Assembly (NCBI RefSeq): GCF_900639985.1 | Contig: NZ_CAAAIM010000001.1 | Location: 930,001-994,000, forward strand | Direction of reading: 5' to 3' | Source of the DNA: Legionella rowbothamii | GTDB taxonomy: Bacteria > Pseudomonadota > Gammaproteobacteria > Legionellales > Legionellaceae | Length of the DNA: 64,000 nt | Part shown: piece by piece, positions 1-10,779 of the stretch | How the letters are laid out: each line of letters starts with the position of its first letter | Numbering within the stretch: position 1 is the first letter of the stretch | Notes under the pieces: generated by a model | The model's input: the letters and a program-made list of their open reading frames with translations, nothing else | Database searches by the model: none | Told to the model about the DNA's origin: nothing | Position numbers and translations under genes: made by a program

Positions 1-2
1 CG

Positions 3-2891
3 CACCAGGCAGAGCTCATTAAACGGCTTCCGGGAAAACGTCATTCATCGTTAATTGCGGATCTTATTAATAAGGTCCAAAGCTATTGCATCCGTTCAGA
101 AAGTTATACCCATCCTCTTTCCTTGCCACAAGAGCAAAAACTACAAATCGCCAATGATTGCATTAACGGGCTACACCCTTTATTAAAAGAGGAGCGCCGC
201 TTAACTAGCGATGATTACGAACAGCAAGAAGCATTAAGACGGAAAGCCATTAGTATTATTAAGCAGTACCGCGATAAAAACCGCATGCTAGCTAATAATC
301 CCTTGATTTCTGAAGGCTCATTGGGAGATTTCCTCTTTGATGCCTATAAAATTGCACAAAATTACTCGTTTAGTCGTATTCATTCCGTTTCGCGTCAAGA
401 TCAAATGGATTTTAGTAAAATCAAAAAAGCAAATACTGAAAGTCCATGTTTCATCTGGGATAGTGAAGTACACATTGGGCATAATAAACGGGATTTAGAT
501 GATGCCTTAAGGGTTATTTGTCACTATTATGAAATTCCTCCCGCCCCCAGTTTAAATGATGTACCGGCAAATCGGCTTGAAAAAATCCATTCATTTTTTT
601 ATAAAATGTGGCATGACGGTCATGATTGGATTAAGCATCTGGCTTCGGAAAACAAGCCCGAACATAAAATTGAAGAGGAACAACCACGACAAGGTATTTC
701 CTTAATACAAATCACCCCCTATTACAAACTACAGGGGCTTGATCAAAAAGCATATTCAAGTATCAATCAGCTTGTTGCCGATTTAATACAAAGTCCTTAT
801 GAGCCTACTTTTGCCGATAATGTAAAGCAAGCAAAAAAAATACTGAGTAATCAAGGTCATGCCCACTGCGTGGTTATTGCCAAAGAGCAACGAATCCTAG
901 TAAGGCAAGAAAATAAAATAGCGGAATTACGTTATTTTAATCATGGAGAACATTTCTATCCCTTACCTACAGGCCAAGATCTTTATACCTTGGCCCAGGT
1001 TTGCAAACGGCACCTCTATCTTCCTGAGCGAGCAAGTTTGCAATTTAAAACCTTCGTAACGCGCATTCCCTATTTCTTTTCTAATTTTTATAAACGCATG
1101 CATCGATTTATTATTCATGACTTAAAAGAAGAATTTGTAAATCATGTACATGCCTCGCACCACACTCCGCAACAGCAGATTATTCAACCCAAACTCCGAA
1201 GTCCCAAGAAAAACTCATTGGCTCGAGTCTTAAGAAACAAAGGCCTGCTCATGAGTGGCCAAACTTTAGAGGAATTCATCAAAGAACAAATTCGTAATAA
1301 TCCCTATGTGATTGCCCAAGAAAACCATCCCCCTATCCCCCCGACCTATGATAATCCACTGCATAGGATACTCAATATTGTTCGCCACATAGGGAATATT
1401 TTTATTGATGCCAGTGAACGTAATCCCCTAATTGGCTCCTTAGCAATTGCTGCATATTCTTTCGGTGGAGGAGCCATTCTTGCCTCTAAGCAATTAGAAG
1501 ATATTTTAATAAAACTACACTTAAGCGGTTTGATTAGTGCCATAGAACCCACTCAAAAACTGGGGCATCTACTTAATCATGGCACCTACTCGCAAGCAGT
1601 ATCCGTATCCGTCTTATATTGGCAAAGTACGATTGTGGGTGGGAATATGGATAAGTTTTTTATTGAAGCCTTTCAAGTTCTTAAAGAAGATCCGGTGCAA
1701 ATTGCTATTATCGCCGCATTGGCACTAAGTTTAGGCTATGGTTTGACTAAAGCCATCCCAGCTTTAGAAAGAGAAATGGGGGATTTTCCCTACACAAACT
1801 ATGCTGCCTTAGGAGGTAAGAGTGGTGCAGCAATGTATGATACCATCATGCATCCTGGTGATGATTGGTTTTTAGGTACGTGTAAATGGACTTGCAAAAG
1901 CTTTCTCACACTGGGAAAACTGTTTGTCGCTCCTTTTATCGAAGGATTTTATTATGGTTTTCATGATGGATTTATTCAAGGTGGCAAAAAGAATATTCCT
2001 TTGTTCCAAAAACTCAGCAAGCAATTCTTTGCAGCTATTTCCGACTTGTCTTTATCACTCATTACCCTTGTATTAATTGGAATAGGTTCTCTTTTTATTC
2101 ATGTACCGTTTCGTGGTATAACAAATCTACTTACCAAAATTTTAGGTATACTAGGACATATTGAACCCATCGGTAAGGTACTGCTGACATTTGCTGACAG
2201 AGCTCCAAGACCTAATCTTCTTGCTAGTTTTAGCTTTTCACCACTTTATGGTTTTAGTTCACCCTTCGTACATTTTTCAGATAATACCCTTATTAATCTG
2301 GGTGTAAATACGGGACTTGGTCTCTTTTTACCGATATTGCAATTACTTAAAAATCTATTGATCCTACCGCTAATCGACATGTGCTCATTGAGCATTCGTC
2401 TAAGCATTATGCTTATTAATCCTCCAACCCGTGTATTGGCTTATTCCCTGGGACTGGTTCTTTGTACTTTTGGGGCGATGTGGGATCCATTTGCAGGTTC
2501 CTTATTTGCACGCAGCGCTGATGGATTAACCATCTTATTTAATTGGATGGATAATGGGATAAGTGGAGGAAAACAACACTTGCTTTCGTATATAGAAATC
2601 CAACGTCGAAATTTACATCACTGGGCCTTTGTTGCCCCCAATAGTACATTAAATACCTTACTAACCGATGAGCGTTATTTTCTAGATAAGCCCAGTCGCT
2701 ATGAGCTTGTTCCCCATCGTCAAGACAGTCATCATTGTTTGCTAAAAGCTTTACTGGAACAACCAGACAGCCCTCCACAATCAGCCTGCATCGAGCCAAC
2801 TCATTACGATTTGTTTTCATCAGTGCCTTCCTTAGAGCAGCCTGTAGAGGAAAGAGCCAGTCCATCACACGCTATCAGTAAATTGCAATAA
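3..2891 (+). CDS. Large multi-membrane hypothetical protein, effector-like (5' end outside window)
   Basis: The reading frame is open from base 3 with no in-frame stop before the first possible start, a TTG at 123, so the gene almost certainly begins upstream of the window. The visible part is about 960 residues. The first half is hydrophilic and basic. From about residue 450 (counted from the TTG) there are several long hydrophobic stretches likely to span membranes, including a Gly/Ala-rich one near 440-460 and others near 540, 660, 750 and 800. The C-terminal 100 residues are polar and Glu/Ser-rich, as often seen in Dot/Icm substrates. I recognise no catalytic motif. A large, multi-membrane protein with a polar tail next to another effector-like gene suggests a translocated substrate; that is inference only. 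Confidence 0.8.
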   Translation, partial: HQAELIKRLPGKRHSSLIADLINKVQSYCIRSESYTHPLSLPQEQKLQIANDCINGLHPLLKEERRLTSDDYEQQEALRRKAISIIKQYRDKNRMLANNPLISEGSLGDFLFDAYKIAQNYSFSRIHSVSRQDQMDFSKIKKANTESPCFIWDSEVHIGHNKRDLDDALRVICHYYEIPPAPSLNDVPANRLEKIHSFFYKMWHDGHDWIKHLASENKPEHKIEEEQPRQGISLIQITPYYKLQGLDQKAYSSINQLVADLIQSPYEPTFADNVKQAKKILSNQGHAHCVVIAKEQRILVRQENKIAELRYFNHGEHFYPLPTGQDLYTLAQVCKRHLYLPERASLQFKTFVTRIPYFFSNFYKRMHRFIIHDLKEEFVNHVHASHHTPQQQIIQPKLRSPKKNSLARVLRNKGLLMSGQTLEEFIKEQIRNNPYVIAQENHPPIPPTYDNPLHRILNIVRHIGNIFIDASERNPLIGSLAIAAYSFGGGAILASKQLEDILIKLHLSGLISAIEPTQKLGHLLNHGTYSQAVSVSVLYWQSTIVGGNMDKFFIEAFQVLKEDPVQIAIIAALALSLGYGLTKAIPALEREMGDFPYTNYAALGGKSGAAMYDTIMHPGDDWFLGTCKWTCKSFLTLGKLFVAPFIEGFYYGFHDGFIQGGKKNIPLFQKLSKQFFAAISDLSLSLITLVLIGIGSLFIHVPFRGITNLLTKILGILGHIEPIGKVLLTFADRAPRPNLLASFSFSPLYGFSSPFVHFSDNTLINLGVNTGLGLFLPILQLLKNLLILPLIDMCSLSIRLSIMLINPPTRVLAYSLGLVLCTFGAMWDPFAGSLFARSADGLTILFNWMDNGISGGKQHLLSYIEIQRRNLHHWAFVAPNSTLNTLLTDERYFLDKPSRYELVPHRQDSHHCLLKALLEQPDSPPQSACIEPTHYDLFSSVPSLEQPVEERASPSHAISKLQ

Positions 2892-3067
2892 ACAGTATCA
2901 GATAGGGTTTATCTATTTATTTTCATAGAAAAAGTAATTAATCCTATAAAAAATAGTTAAATCATAGTAAAAATATTTAATACCCGCAGCAGAGGCCAAA
3001 AAAGCTGGTGCTTTATTAGGCAATATTGTGTATAATTAACAGAAATGGGGCAATTAGGAACATATAT

Positions 3068-4813
3068 ATGACATACCAATCTACCACCGATCGCGATTAT
3101 CCCCTGGCAAGCAACCCCGAGGCAGACCACTGGTTAGACGAGGCAATTAAGTCTCAACCGCTGTATTTTGCCGAGCCATCTGATAAAGATCTGGACCCAG
3201 ATTCCCCAATTAATTTAAGTCGTTTTGGTCTTCATAATGCAACCCAGGTAAAAGCATTTTTATCAACATCCGCTGGAGAAAGTCTTAAGACTGAAATCAA
3301 GGCTCAAGTAGCACTTGATGAAGCTATTGAAGAACAACAAATGTTTGAACTCCGCGAACATGAAAACCTAATGCACCGTCTCAAAGCACACCTGCTACTT
3401 TGGTTCATTGAAAAAAAAGGGCATGCAGCAAGCCACCTTAGAGAGCTTATTGAAGAACAAAATGCGAAGGCCATTCATCAAAGTAAGCCTGATGAGAAAC
3501 AGCAACCTAAAACTTCAAAAGAACCACCTACAAGAGAGATGCTACAACAAACCTTAAATAGCTATATTGCCGCAATTAAAGAATGTGAAGAACAACATAA
3601 ATTAGTCTCTGCAGAAGAATCTCAATTAACTGAAGAATTCGAAAACTTACATAAACAAAAAGCGCGTCTGAATAACAAACATGATTTGTTCCTAAACCAA
3701 ATGGCCGCCTTTCATGAACAAATCGAAAGCTATGAACTATTATCCGATGAAGAGCTCGATACTCAAATGAACGAGATAGAAGAGGAACTTCATCGTCAAA
3801 CTGAGGTTATTTTAGACATATTAGACAGTAACGAACCGGGAAGTGAAGACAAAGCACGCGAGCTGTTGGATCAACAAGTGGCGTTAAACCTTGATTTAGC
3901 ACAGCTAAAAGACATACGTTCTCAACGTGCGCAACAAAAATCATTTTATGATGCAAACGGTGTAGAAGTCCCTTCAGCCAAAGAAGCAACCTTTATTGTA
4001 AACAACGATAAAAAAGTAATTAATAAAGACGGACAGTATTACCTAGTGAAGAAAGAAGATAAAGTTGAGGACATGACGAAAGAGCAACTTGCTAAAGCCT
4101 CATCTGATTTCCAAAAAGCAGAACATGAAATTTCAACGGTTAGTAAGGCTGTAACCAAAACACTTAAGATGGAAAAAGAATTCCATAATCTGGATCAACG
4201 CCTAGATGATGTCAGTGCAAAAACTCAAGCAAAACGTGATGAAAAAATGAATCTTGAGAATAAAATAGTTCTTTTACAGTCCGTAAAGGCATCCTTTGTC
4301 CAACAAAATCCCGGAATAGAACTAGACGCTGCGCCAAAGCCTACACCGACAGCTTCAGGTAAGACTCCGGCTCCATCAATGGCATTACCACCTCCACCAC
4401 AATCAGTAATTAAGATTTCTCATAAAGTAATACCTTTCTTTAGTTTCTCATCGAAACGTGCATTTGATGAAATCAATGATGATAAAACCTTAAATAAAAA
4501 AGATAAAAAAGAGGTTACGGATTATTTCACTAAGTTATTAAAAAGCTTAGGAGTAGGCAAAATACTTTCTCTTGCTCCTCTACCTGATACAACCATGCAA
4601 TCTTTGCTACAACATATGTCACGATTTGGAGCGGTTCAATCCAAACCAGGGGTAAGTACAGAAAAAGGTCCTTTAGATTTGCAACAGGATGTTAAAATGT
4701 CACCTCCTTTAGATGGCCCACATCCAAAAATTGGTCCTAAACCGCCAGCTCCTAAACCTGAAGAGCCAGAAATGAAACCATTTAACCCATCACCATTTAA
4801 AACAGGTTATTAA
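3068..4813 (+). CDS. Coiled-coil protein with Pro-rich C-terminus, effector candidate
   Basis: This is a 581-residue protein. The ATG at 3068 is preferred over an upstream GTG at 3026 because it is preceded by an AGGA about 10 bases upstream. Residues about 90-420 are rich in Glu, Gln, Lys and Leu with heptad-like spacing, so long coiled coils are expected. A Pro-rich linker with a run of prolines lies near residues 430-450. It is followed by a compact segment and a Pro/Glu-rich tail ending in Tyr. There is no signal peptide or membrane span. Coiled coil plus an acidic, proline-rich tail is the usual look of Legionella Dot/Icm substrates. The function is not recognisable. It lies 176 bases after the preceding large gene, on the same strand. 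Confidence 0.8.
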   Translation: MTYQSTTDRDYPLASNPEADHWLDEAIKSQPLYFAEPSDKDLDPDSPINLSRFGLHNATQVKAFLSTSAGESLKTEIKAQVALDEAIEEQQMFELREHENLMHRLKAHLLLWFIEKKGHAASHLRELIEEQNAKAIHQSKPDEKQQPKTSKEPPTREMLQQTLNSYIAAIKECEEQHKLVSAEESQLTEEFENLHKQKARLNNKHDLFLNQMAAFHEQIESYELLSDEELDTQMNEIEEELHRQTEVILDILDSNEPGSEDKARELLDQQVALNLDLAQLKDIRSQRAQQKSFYDANGVEVPSAKEATFIVNNDKKVINKDGQYYLVKKEDKVEDMTKEQLAKASSDFQKAEHEISTVSKAVTKTLKMEKEFHNLDQRLDDVSAKTQAKRDEKMNLENKIVLLQSVKASFVQQNPGIELDAAPKPTPTASGKTPAPSMALPPPPQSVIKISHKVIPFFSFSSKRAFDEINDDKTLNKKDKKEVTDYFTKLLKSLGVGKILSLAPLPDTTMQSLLQHMSRFGAVQSKPGVSTEKGPLDLQQDVKMSPPLDGPHPKIGPKPPAPKPEEPEMKPFNPSPFKTGY

Positions 4814-4824
4814 TAATATCTAGC

Positions 4825-4928
4825 CTGGTTGCTTGCACTTAATTTATGTAGGGCTTGGCGCGGATAGGGACCGAATTGCCGCGCTCAAGCCGCGGGAATT
4901 CGAGTTAAGTGACATTGCAAGCAACCAG
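4825..4928. repeat. Imperfect inverted-repeat element (family R5)
   Basis: A 13-base arm CTGGTTGCTTGCA at 4825-4837 is perfectly complemented at 4916-4928, and the inward CTTAA/TTAAG also pair. The centre holds a GC-rich core (CCGCGCTCAAGCCGCGGG) that recurs in altered form near 5704-5738 and 44676-44692. The element fills most of the 281-base gap between the coiled-coil gene and the aldolase-like gene. It could be a small non-autonomous mobile repeat or a transcript-end hairpin. Confidence 0.6.
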
Positions 4929-5094
4929 CTTTTCATTTGCATACCTAACAAACAAAAGCTGTAACCCTATTAGCTCAGCGTATGACTGGATCAGCAAATC
5001 AATATCATTAAGATTAGGAATATCCCAGGCTTTACAGCCCCACCTACTCCGTTTATTATAAAAGTCTCGCTCATCATCAACAGGTGGAATTAAA

Positions 5095-5652
5095 ATGATT
5101 TTAGATACGTTATTGGGCAATCAATCCATAATCATCTCTCTGGATGTTGATAATTTTTTATTTGAGCGCTTAGCACAAATTGCTCATGCAGGTTTTTCAT
5201 TGGTTGAAATTAATTCCACCGAAACCAAACTCTTGCAACAAGCAATAGCCCAATTCCCATCAATTAAGATCGGTGCTGCACGAGTAACAGAGGTGCAGCA
5301 ATTAGAATATTGCTATCATGCGGGAGTGCATTTTGCCACGAGTCCTGGATTTTTACCCTCAATTGCGCAAACAGCGACGGTTTACTCCATGAATTATCTG
5401 CCTGGCATTGCAACTATATCAGAGGCAATGGCCGCAATGAGCCTGGGTTATGTTCACGTTCGCCCCTTCCCTGCTGATTTAGCTTTTTGTACCATACTGA
5501 ATAAATGCTTGCCTGGATTAAAACTATTCCCAGCTGAAATTGAATGGGAAGAAGCAGAGCATTTTCTGAATTTACCTGCAGTAGCAGCTGTTGGGATTAA
5601 TAACCCCGATAAAAAACAATTAGCCGCACTTGCAACAAGTATTTTGGTTTAA
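5095..5652 (+). CDS. KDPG/KHG aldolase-like protein, likely catalytically altered
   Basis: This 185-residue protein matches the Eda (2-keto-3-deoxy-6-phosphogluconate aldolase) family in order: a Glu-containing strand at about 37-43, a GAARV strand at 60-64, the ATSPG strand at 81-85, and PGIATISE at 103-110. The family Schiff-base lysine sits before FPAE. Here that position reads VRPFPAD, giving Arg123 instead of Lys. A second Lys-x-FPAE occurs one strand later at Lys143. The protein is shorter than the usual roughly 210 residues because the C-terminal phosphate-binding strand is trimmed. It may be a divergent aldolase or a pseudoenzyme. It stands alone, so it is probably not the Entner-Doudoroff operon copy. 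The start is an ATG with AGGTGG about 10 bases upstream. Confidence 0.75.
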   Translation: MILDTLLGNQSIIISLDVDNFLFERLAQIAHAGFSLVEINSTETKLLQQAIAQFPSIKIGAARVTEVQQLEYCYHAGVHFATSPGFLPSIAQTATVYSMNYLPGIATISEAMAAMSLGYVHVRPFPADLAFCTILNKCLPGLKLFPAEIEWEEAEHFLNLPAVAAVGINNPDKKQLAALATSILV

Positions 5653-5703
5653 TACCTAATACTCCATAACCATCTGATGAGAATTAATATTTATAGCTAC
5701 TTT

Positions 5704-5738
5704 CGAATTCCCGTGGTTTGACCCGCGGGATTCATCGA
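5704..5738. repeat. Copy of repeat family R5 core
   Basis: The sequence CGAATTCCCGTGGTTTGACC followed by CGCGGGATTC is an inverted, diverged copy of the GC-rich core at 4880-4902. It sits between the aldolase-like gene and the 3' end of lspA. The rest of the 5653-5871 gap holds no gene that I can see. Confidence 0.5.
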
Positions 5739-5871
5739 ATCTTGGGTACTGATAGATACCAGAATCAAGCTGCTAATCTACAGCAATGGACTATGTTACT
5801 TATGGGTACCTATACAGCCCAACTAGATGTAGGTCAGGCTTCGATGGCTCATCGGCACCAACTCTATCCGG

Positions 5872-6336
5872 TTATTTCCGATTTATAAGAACATCTAATA
5901 CAAAAAAAGCAGCACCAACACAAATCGCACTGTCAGCAACATTAAAGGTTGCAAAATGGTGATGTTGATAATACACATCAATAAAATCAATCACATAACC
6001 ATAAAAGGCGCGGTCAATTAAATTACCGACGGCACCACCTAAAATAAGGCTAATCCCGGCGCATAAAAGGCGATCTTTATTCGAAGCGCGGATTAGCCAA
6101 ACAATAAGAACCACACTCATGATTAAACTAAAACTGGCAAAAAACCAACGGTGCCAGCCCCCTGCCCCATTTAAAAAACTAAAAGCGGCACCAGTGTTGT
6201 ATGCAAGAGTGAAATTAAGCATAGGAAAAATGGGCACAGGTTTATAAGCAGTTAAAGAAGCTCCAGCCCAGTATTTACTTGCCTGGTCACAAACTATAAT
6301 TAAAATACTTAACGCAAACCAATGCCATTTTTTCAT
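5872..6336 (-). CDS. lspA: Lipoprotein signal peptidase (signal peptidase II)
   Basis: LspA is the inner-membrane aspartyl protease that removes signal peptides from diacylglyceryl-modified prolipoproteins. The 154-residue protein has four hydrophobic segments. It carries both catalytic aspartate motifs of the family, NLIDR in the middle and FNVADS near the C-terminus. The length is normal. Its ATG overlaps the ileS stop (ATGA), so it is translated from the ribF-ileS-lspA transcript. Confidence 0.97.
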   Translation of the reverse strand: MKKWHWFALSILIIVCDQASKYWAGASLTAYKPVPIFPMLNFTLAYNTGAAFSFLNGAGGWHRWFFASFSLIMSVVLIVWLIRASNKDRLLCAGISLILGGAVGNLIDRAFYGYVIDFIDVYYQHHHFATFNVADSAICVGAAFFVLDVLINRK

Positions 6337-9128
6337 ATAAATTGCCTCGTTTCATCTTGGCCACTAATATTGCCAACACAGCGTAAACACAGTTCTGGAT
6401 GATTTACATCCTGTCCTACATCAGGTCTGCGATGCCAGCAACGGGCGCATTTCTCATGAGCACTCGGTGCTACTAAAATAGATACACCATATTCCGTTGT
6501 CGCTAATCCAGCAGGAGCAGTACTCATAGGCTGTACTGTTGCACCAGAAGTAATAAGTAAGAAACGTAATTCTTCACCTAAACGAGTTAACTTAGGTAAA
6601 GTAGTGCTCTCAACATATAAAGAAACTTCCGCAGCTAAAGCAGAGCCAATTTCTCCTTTTTGCCGTGTTTCTTCTAAAGCTTTGTTTACTTCATCGCGTA
6701 TCACATGCAATTCTTCCCACTCAGCCATGTTCACGCCCTCAACTGCCGGCCATTCATTATACCAAAGCTCAGTGAAAATCGTCTCATTGGTATAGCCAGG
6801 AATAAACTTAGCAATCTCTTCCGCAGTGAATGACAATATAGGGGCCAACCATAAAGTAAAGGCTCTAATGATGTGATACATCGCTGTTTGGCAGGAGCGT
6901 CGTGCCTTGCTTTGTTTTGCACACGTATATTGGCGGTCTTTAATTAGATCCAAATAAAAACTACCCATGTCCACAGCACAGAAATTATGAATTTTCTGAT
7001 AAATAACGTGGAATTGATAGCTTTCATAAGCAGCAATAATTTCTTCTTGTAAAAGCTGACAACGCTTAATCGCCCACTTATCTAACTCCAATAGATCCTT
7101 AGCATCAACGCTATCTACTTGAGGCTCAAAATCAAATAAATTCGCCAATAAAAAGCGAGCTGTATTACGAATTCTACGATACGCATCGGCATTACGTTTA
7201 ATAATTTCATCCGAAATACTTACTTCATGACGGTAATCAGTCGAAGATACCCATAAACGTAGAATATCCGCCCCATGCTGGTTAACCATCTGATCTAAAG
7301 CTACATAATTTCCTTTAGATTTAGAGAGCTTTCTACCTTCAGCATCTACTGTATAACCATGGGTTAATACGGTTTTATAAGGCGCCACACCATACATAGC
7401 CACAGAAGTGGTCAATGAAGAGTTAAACCAGCCACGATGTTGATCAGAACCTTCAAAATAAATATCTGCAGGGAAAGACAACTCTTTATTTTGCTGTAGG
7501 ACACAATAATGCGTTACACCTGAATCCAACCAAACGTCCATGGTGTCATTAATTTTATCGTAAAATGGTGCATCATCGCCTAGCAATTCTGCTTTATCCA
7601 TTTCAAACCAAGCATCGATTCCTAATTGCTCAATACGCGTAGCAACCTGCTCAATGAACTCCAGAGTGTTGGGATGCAATTCACGGCTGGTACTGTGTAC
7701 AAATAATGGCATTGGTGTACCCCAAGCTCTTTGTCTTGATATGCACCAGTCAGGTCTATTTTCAACCATGTTGCCAATACGAGCTTTACCCCAATCTGGA
7801 ACCCAGTTCACGCTATCAATTTCTTTTATAATCGCCGGTCTTAACTGGTTTTTATCCATAGAAATAAACCATTGTGGCGTTGCTAAAAAAATCATCGGTG
7901 ATTTATGACGCCAGCAGTGAGGGTAACTATGTCTAATGGTTCCTTTAGATAATAAAACCCCATTTTCAGCCAATACCTCAACAACACGTTCATTGACCTT
8001 TAATACATGCTGCCCCGAAAATAAACCTACATCTTCGGCAAAACAGCCATTAGCCTTAACTGGATTAATTAGGGGTAAATTATAAGCTTTACCAATTAAG
8101 TAGTCATCAGGACCATGAGCTGGTGCAGTATGTACGGCTCCCGTACCGGAGTCAGTCGTTACATGCTCACCTAAAACAACAGGAACAACACGACTGTAAA
8201 AAGGATGTTGCAATTTTAAATGCTCAAAGGCTTTACCTTGAACTGAACTTTTAATGGTGTAGCCGGTGATCCCGTAACGTTCCATTGCAGATTCAACAAG
8301 ATCTGTCGCCAGTACTAAATAAAAACTTCCGGCATCAACTAGAGAATACTCAATTTCAGGATGCAAGCATACCGCTTCATTCGCAGGCAAAGTCCATGGA
8401 GTCGTTGTCCAAATAGGAACACTCAACTTTTTAACATCTGCTTTAATATTAAAGTGATTGATAAACTCTTCTGGATCAACCGCGTTAAAAGCTACATCAA
8501 TAGATATGGAGGTTTTTTCTTCGTAATCTACTTCAGCCTCTGCTAGAGCAGAGCCGCAATCGATACACCAATGGACGGGTTTAAATCCTTGCTGCAGGTG
8601 GCCATTTTTAATCATTAAACCTAAAGCACGGACAATATTGGCCTCATAGCGAAAATCCATAGTGACATAAGGATTATACCAATCACCTAACACACCCAAG
8701 CGCTCAAATTCTTCACGTTGAATATCAATTTGGCTACCAGCGTATTCGCGGCATTTTGCACGAAACTCACGAGCGGAAACCTTATCACCCGCACGGCCTA
8801 TTTTTTTCTCAACGTTCAATTCAATGGGCAAACCATGACAGTCCCAACCAGGAACAAAAGGTGCATCATATCCACTAAACGATTTAGACTTGATAATAAT
8901 GTCTTTAAGAATTTTATTTAAGGCATGACCACAGTGTAAATGACCATTGGCGTAGGGAGGACCGTCATGCAGAATAAATTTTTTACTGCCGGCACGCGCT
9001 TTACGAATTTGTTCGTAAATTTTCTTTTCCTGCCATTGGGCCAAAGCTTCTGGCTCCCGAGTTGCCAAGCTTGCCTTCATTGGAAATGAAGTATTAGGAA
9101 GGTTTAATGTATCTTTATATTCTGCCAT
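6333..9128 (-). CDS. ileS: Isoleucyl-tRNA synthetase
   Basis: This cytoplasmic class I aminoacyl-tRNA synthetase charges tRNA-Ile. The 931-residue protein has the HIGH-type signature (GHLHCGH near residue 62-68) and the KMSKS-type loop KLSKSKGN in the C-terminal half of the catalytic core. It also has an editing domain in between and a C-terminal zinc-binding set of cysteines (CARCWH and CLRC). The length equals that of typical gammaproteobacterial IleS. It lies 14 bases downstream of ribF and overlaps lspA by four bases, the usual arrangement. Confidence 0.98.
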   Translation of the reverse strand: MAEYKDTLNLPNTSFPMKASLATREPEALAQWQEKKIYEQIRKARAGSKKFILHDGPPYANGHLHCGHALNKILKDIIIKSKSFSGYDAPFVPGWDCHGLPIELNVEKKIGRAGDKVSAREFRAKCREYAGSQIDIQREEFERLGVLGDWYNPYVTMDFRYEANIVRALGLMIKNGHLQQGFKPVHWCIDCGSALAEAEVDYEEKTSISIDVAFNAVDPEEFINHFNIKADVKKLSVPIWTTTPWTLPANEAVCLHPEIEYSLVDAGSFYLVLATDLVESAMERYGITGYTIKSSVQGKAFEHLKLQHPFYSRVVPVVLGEHVTTDSGTGAVHTAPAHGPDDYLIGKAYNLPLINPVKANGCFAEDVGLFSGQHVLKVNERVVEVLAENGVLLSKGTIRHSYPHCWRHKSPMIFLATPQWFISMDKNQLRPAIIKEIDSVNWVPDWGKARIGNMVENRPDWCISRQRAWGTPMPLFVHSTSRELHPNTLEFIEQVATRIEQLGIDAWFEMDKAELLGDDAPFYDKINDTMDVWLDSGVTHYCVLQQNKELSFPADIYFEGSDQHRGWFNSSLTTSVAMYGVAPYKTVLTHGYTVDAEGRKLSKSKGNYVALDQMVNQHGADILRLWVSSTDYRHEVSISDEIIKRNADAYRRIRNTARFLLANLFDFEPQVDSVDAKDLLELDKWAIKRCQLLQEEIIAAYESYQFHVIYQKIHNFCAVDMGSFYLDLIKDRQYTCAKQSKARRSCQTAMYHIIRAFTLWLAPILSFTAEEIAKFIPGYTNETIFTELWYNEWPAVEGVNMAEWEELHVIRDEVNKALEETRQKGEIGSALAAEVSLYVESTTLPKLTRLGEELRFLLITSGATVQPMSTAPAGLATTEYGVSILVAPSAHEKCARCWHRRPDVGQDVNHPELCLRCVGNISGQDETRQFI

Positions 9129-9142
9129 AACTGACCACCACT

Positions 9143-10093
9143 TTACGAAATCGTTAGGTTATTGACGAATGTTTTCGCCACCTCAATATCATCACGTATT
9201 TGCTCGATCAAAGCATCCACCGAAGTGAATTTAACCTCATCACGTAGCTTGTGCAAGAAAAACACCTGCACTAATTCTCCATAAATTGACTGTTCGAAAT
9301 CAAATAAATGGACCTCCAAAACACATTTGGTGCCATCTACTGTAGGTCGCTTTCCAATATTAGCAACCCCATATACTGTTTGCTTGGATGCAAGACAAGC
9401 CTTTACCACATAAACCCCTTGCAAAGGAACAGACAAACGCCGAAGACCGATATTTGCAGTGGGAATTCCCCACTGACGCCCACGTTGCGCTCCATAAACT
9501 ACTCGCCCACAAATACTATAGGTTCTACCTAAGTATTTAGCCGCAGACTCTAAATCTCCTGCACCTAATGCCGTTCTAATTTTTGTGGAGCTAATCCGGT
9601 CTTCATTAATACAAAAATCAGAATAAATATGTACATTACAGCCATACTCTGAACTTAGCTGCTGAAGCAAGTTTACATCCCCTTCTCTGTTTTTTCCAAA
9701 GCGAAAATCCTCGCCTACAAGAAGATGTTTTATGTTTAAAGTAGAAAATAAATAATTGCGTGCAAATTCAGCTGCCGGAGTTTGTGCAAATACGTCATCG
9801 AACTTAATACAATAAACATAGTCGACCTGACAATGACGCAACACATCCAACTTCTCTCTTAAACCAGAAAGTCTCGCTGGAGCTTGTTCCTTTTGAAAGT
9901 ATTCTCGTGGTTGTGGCTCAAATAAAATTAAAACTAAAGGAAGATTCAAGGCGTTAGCCTTAGCCCTTAAGGTTTTAATTAAATTTTGATGTCCTAAATG
10001 AACCCCATCAAAATTGCCAATAGTTGCAACCACGCCCTTATCAAAAACAGAAAAATGGTGAATACCACGCAACAATCTCATTGAATCATTCAA
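9143..10093 (-). CDS. ribF: Bifunctional riboflavin kinase / FAD synthetase
   Basis: RibF phosphorylates riboflavin to FMN and adenylates FMN to FAD. The 316-residue protein has the nucleotidyltransferase signature [11 protein letters not shown] near residue 27. The C-terminal riboflavin-kinase domain contains the GIPTANIG segment. Size and order are typical. It is the first gene of the leftward operon ribF-ileS-lspA. In many relatives rpsT and murJ lie beside ribF; they are not visible here. Confidence 0.97.
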   Translation of the reverse strand: MNDSMRLLRGIHHFSVFDKGVVATIGNFDGVHLGHQNLIKTLRAKANALNLPLVLILFEPQPREYFQKEQAPARLSGLREKLDVLRHCQVDYVYCIKFDDVFAQTPAAEFARNYLFSTLNIKHLLVGEDFRFGKNREGDVNLLQQLSSEYGCNVHIYSDFCINEDRISSTKIRTALGAGDLESAAKYLGRTYSICGRVVYGAQRGRQWGIPTANIGLRRLSVPLQGVYVVKACLASKQTVYGVANIGKRPTVDGTKCVLEVHLFDFEQSIYGELVQVFFLHKLRDEVKFTSVDALIEQIRDDIEVAKTFVNNLTIS

Positions 10094-10279
10094 TCGATAA
10101 ACTAAAACGTCATAGTATACTTCTTTTCTCGCTTATTGAGAAATGATAAGGGAAAGAAACAGGGAATTACTGTTTGCGGTTTATATAATCCTCGTTAATT
10201 GTGCTCGTCCCTTTGAGGTTTTAAAGGGTAATTGTGCGCCTGGCGCGGAAGTTACTTTGGAGTTAAATCAGACTAAAAG

Positions 10280-10319
10280 TCACTAAAAAGCTCACATACT
10301 AATATGGGCTTTTTAGTGA
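10280..10319. terminator. Strong hairpin between usp and ribF (terminator-like)
   Basis: Arms TCACTAAAAAGC (10280-10291) and GCTTTTTAGTGA (10308-10319) are perfect complements around a short loop. The A-rich and T-rich halves let it act as an intrinsic terminator on either strand, though no long T tract follows. On the minus strand it is just downstream of the usp stop. Confidence 0.55.
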
Positions 10320-10332
10320 GGATAGGGACTTA

Positions 10333-10779
10333 CTATTTTCTATCTGTGGTTTCACTAATCTGAGAACGCACAATTAAAACATCGCATTGAGCATTATGCA
10401 AAATGGAGTTAGCGGTAGAACCCAGTAATAAAGAGAGTCCGTGTTTTCCATGACTACCGGTAACAATTAAATCAATGTTACGTTCTTTAGCCACTCTTAA
10501 TATTTCATTCTTTGTAGAACCAAATTCAATAAAGCGGTGTTGGTCATCCACCCCTAATTTATCGCCTAATTCATTTAGTTCTTTTTCTGCTTGTTCACGA
10601 ATAGACAATTCCACTTCAGCAAAGCCTGCAAAACCCGGGTAGGCATAAGCGGGAATAGGTTCAACCACATGAACTAAAATCAAATCAGCCCCATTTTCAT
10701 CAGCAATTTTTTTTGCCTTATGGGCTGCCAATACGCCAACCTCATCAAAGTCAGTAGCAAACAATACCCTCTTATACAT
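10333..10779 (-). CDS. Universal stress protein, UspA family
   Basis: This is a small cytoplasmic nucleotide-binding-fold protein of 148 residues. It opens with the beta strand YKRVLFATDFD. It carries the ATP-binding signature G-x2-G-x9-G-(S/T) as GSHGKHGLSLLLGST near the C-terminus, so it is predicted to be an ATP-binding Usp. Two adjacent ATG codons follow AAGGAG. The second, at 10779, gives the better six-base spacing; the first would start at 10782. It is monocistronic, with a terminator-like hairpin just after its stop. Confidence 0.92.
   Translation of the reverse strand: MYKRVLFATDFDEVGVLAAHKAKKIADENGADLILVHVVEPIPAYAYPGFAGFAEVELSIREQAEKELNELGDKLGVDDQHRFIEFGSTKNEILRVAKERNIDLIVTGSHGKHGLSLLLGSTANSILHNAQCDVLIVRSQISETTDRK

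Noticed and set aside
4905-5120. Minus-strand frame of 71 codons overlapping the start of the aldolase-like gene
   Set aside because: It starts at TTG without a ribosome site, overlaps the plus-strand start codon region and includes part of repeat R5. Its text looks protein-like but there is no independent support.
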